Assembly (NCBI GenBank): GCA_964353115.1
Contig: CAYGUI010000072.1
Location: forward strand, 1-5,957
Origin: CAYGUI01 sp964353115
Lineage (GTDB): Bacteria; Pseudomonadota; Gammaproteobacteria; JAGOUU01
Length of the DNA stretch: 5,957 nt
Reading direction: 5' to 3'
A program made the translations under genes and the position numbers. The notes below the pieces were generated by a model, which searched no databases, had not been told where the DNA came from, and saw only the letters and a list, made by a program, of their open reading frames with translations. Shown one piece after another: positions 5,926-5,957 of this stretch; position 1 is the first letter of the stretch, and each line of letters opens with the position of its first letter.

Positions 5926-5953
5926 TGTCATTCCCGCGTAGGCGGGAATCCAG
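5926..5953 (+). repeat. REP-like palindromic element, copy 3, after the transporter gene
   Basis: The 28-nt element has the same arms as copy 2 (ATTCCCGC at 5930-5937, GCGGGAAT at 5942-5949) and the same CCAG end. The loop is GTAG instead of GAAG and the first base is T instead of C. It lies 41 nt after the transporter stop codon, in the expected 3' position of the glyA-nrdR-transporter transcript. It is followed by CCAGAAAA rather than a T-run, so it looks like an mRNA-stabilising hairpin more than a classical terminator. No tandem array is attached within the window. Confidence 0.9.
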
Positions 5954-5957
5954 AAAA

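Noticed and set aside
5885..5957. Intrinsic terminator for the operon
   Set aside because: The REP hairpin is followed by CCAGAAAA with no T-run, and the A7/T7 run at 5900-5906 is not adjacent to a stem. I could not support a standard terminator on either strand.

Overview
The window reads as chromosomal DNA from an AT-rich proteobacterium, most likely a gammaproteobacterium. ClpB, GlyA and NrdR align almost end to end, from memory, with their E. coli counterparts, including family-specific stretches such as the ClpB M domain and the NrdR zinc ribbon. A Legionella/Coxiella-like, host-associated lineage would fit the low GC, but the sequence alone does not prove this. All four protein genes are on the + strand and all appear intact.

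Layout: positions 1-146 hold a 22-bp tandem array (27-100) and the clpB ribosome binding site. clpB (147-2741) encodes the full-length disaggregase. The clpB-glyA spacer (2742-2996) is almost wholly repeat DNA. It holds a truncated palindromic REP-like element starting at the base after the clpB stop codon, a run of exactly 100 N (an assembly gap), a 20-bp tandem array, and a complete REP-like element in the opposite orientation ending 15 bases before glyA. Then come glyA (2997-4250), nrdR (4254-4709, 3 nt later) and a Bcr/CflA-type MFS transporter (4718-5884, 8 nt later). These three are so tightly packed that they are probably one transcript. A third REP-like element lies after the transporter (5926-5953).

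How the genes relate: ClpB rescues aggregated proteins with DnaK and is functionally separate from the rest. GlyA makes glycine and one-carbon units from serine, feeding purine and thymidylate synthesis. NrdR represses ribonucleotide reductase genes in response to dATP/ATP. A glyA-nrdR pair therefore joins nucleotide precursor supply to dNTP control. The transporter is probably a drug or metabolite exporter and has no evident functional link.

The genes themselves are ordinary housekeeping genes and I see no new multi-gene system. The unusual material is in the non-coding and overlaid signals. These are: a perfect 32-bp palindrome inside clpB directly after an A8 run; two tandem arrays with different periods that share the same 12-bp end of the REP element; an inverted REP pair bracketing the clpB-glyA array like a mosaic or MITE-type element; and a possible conserved internal start in clpB.
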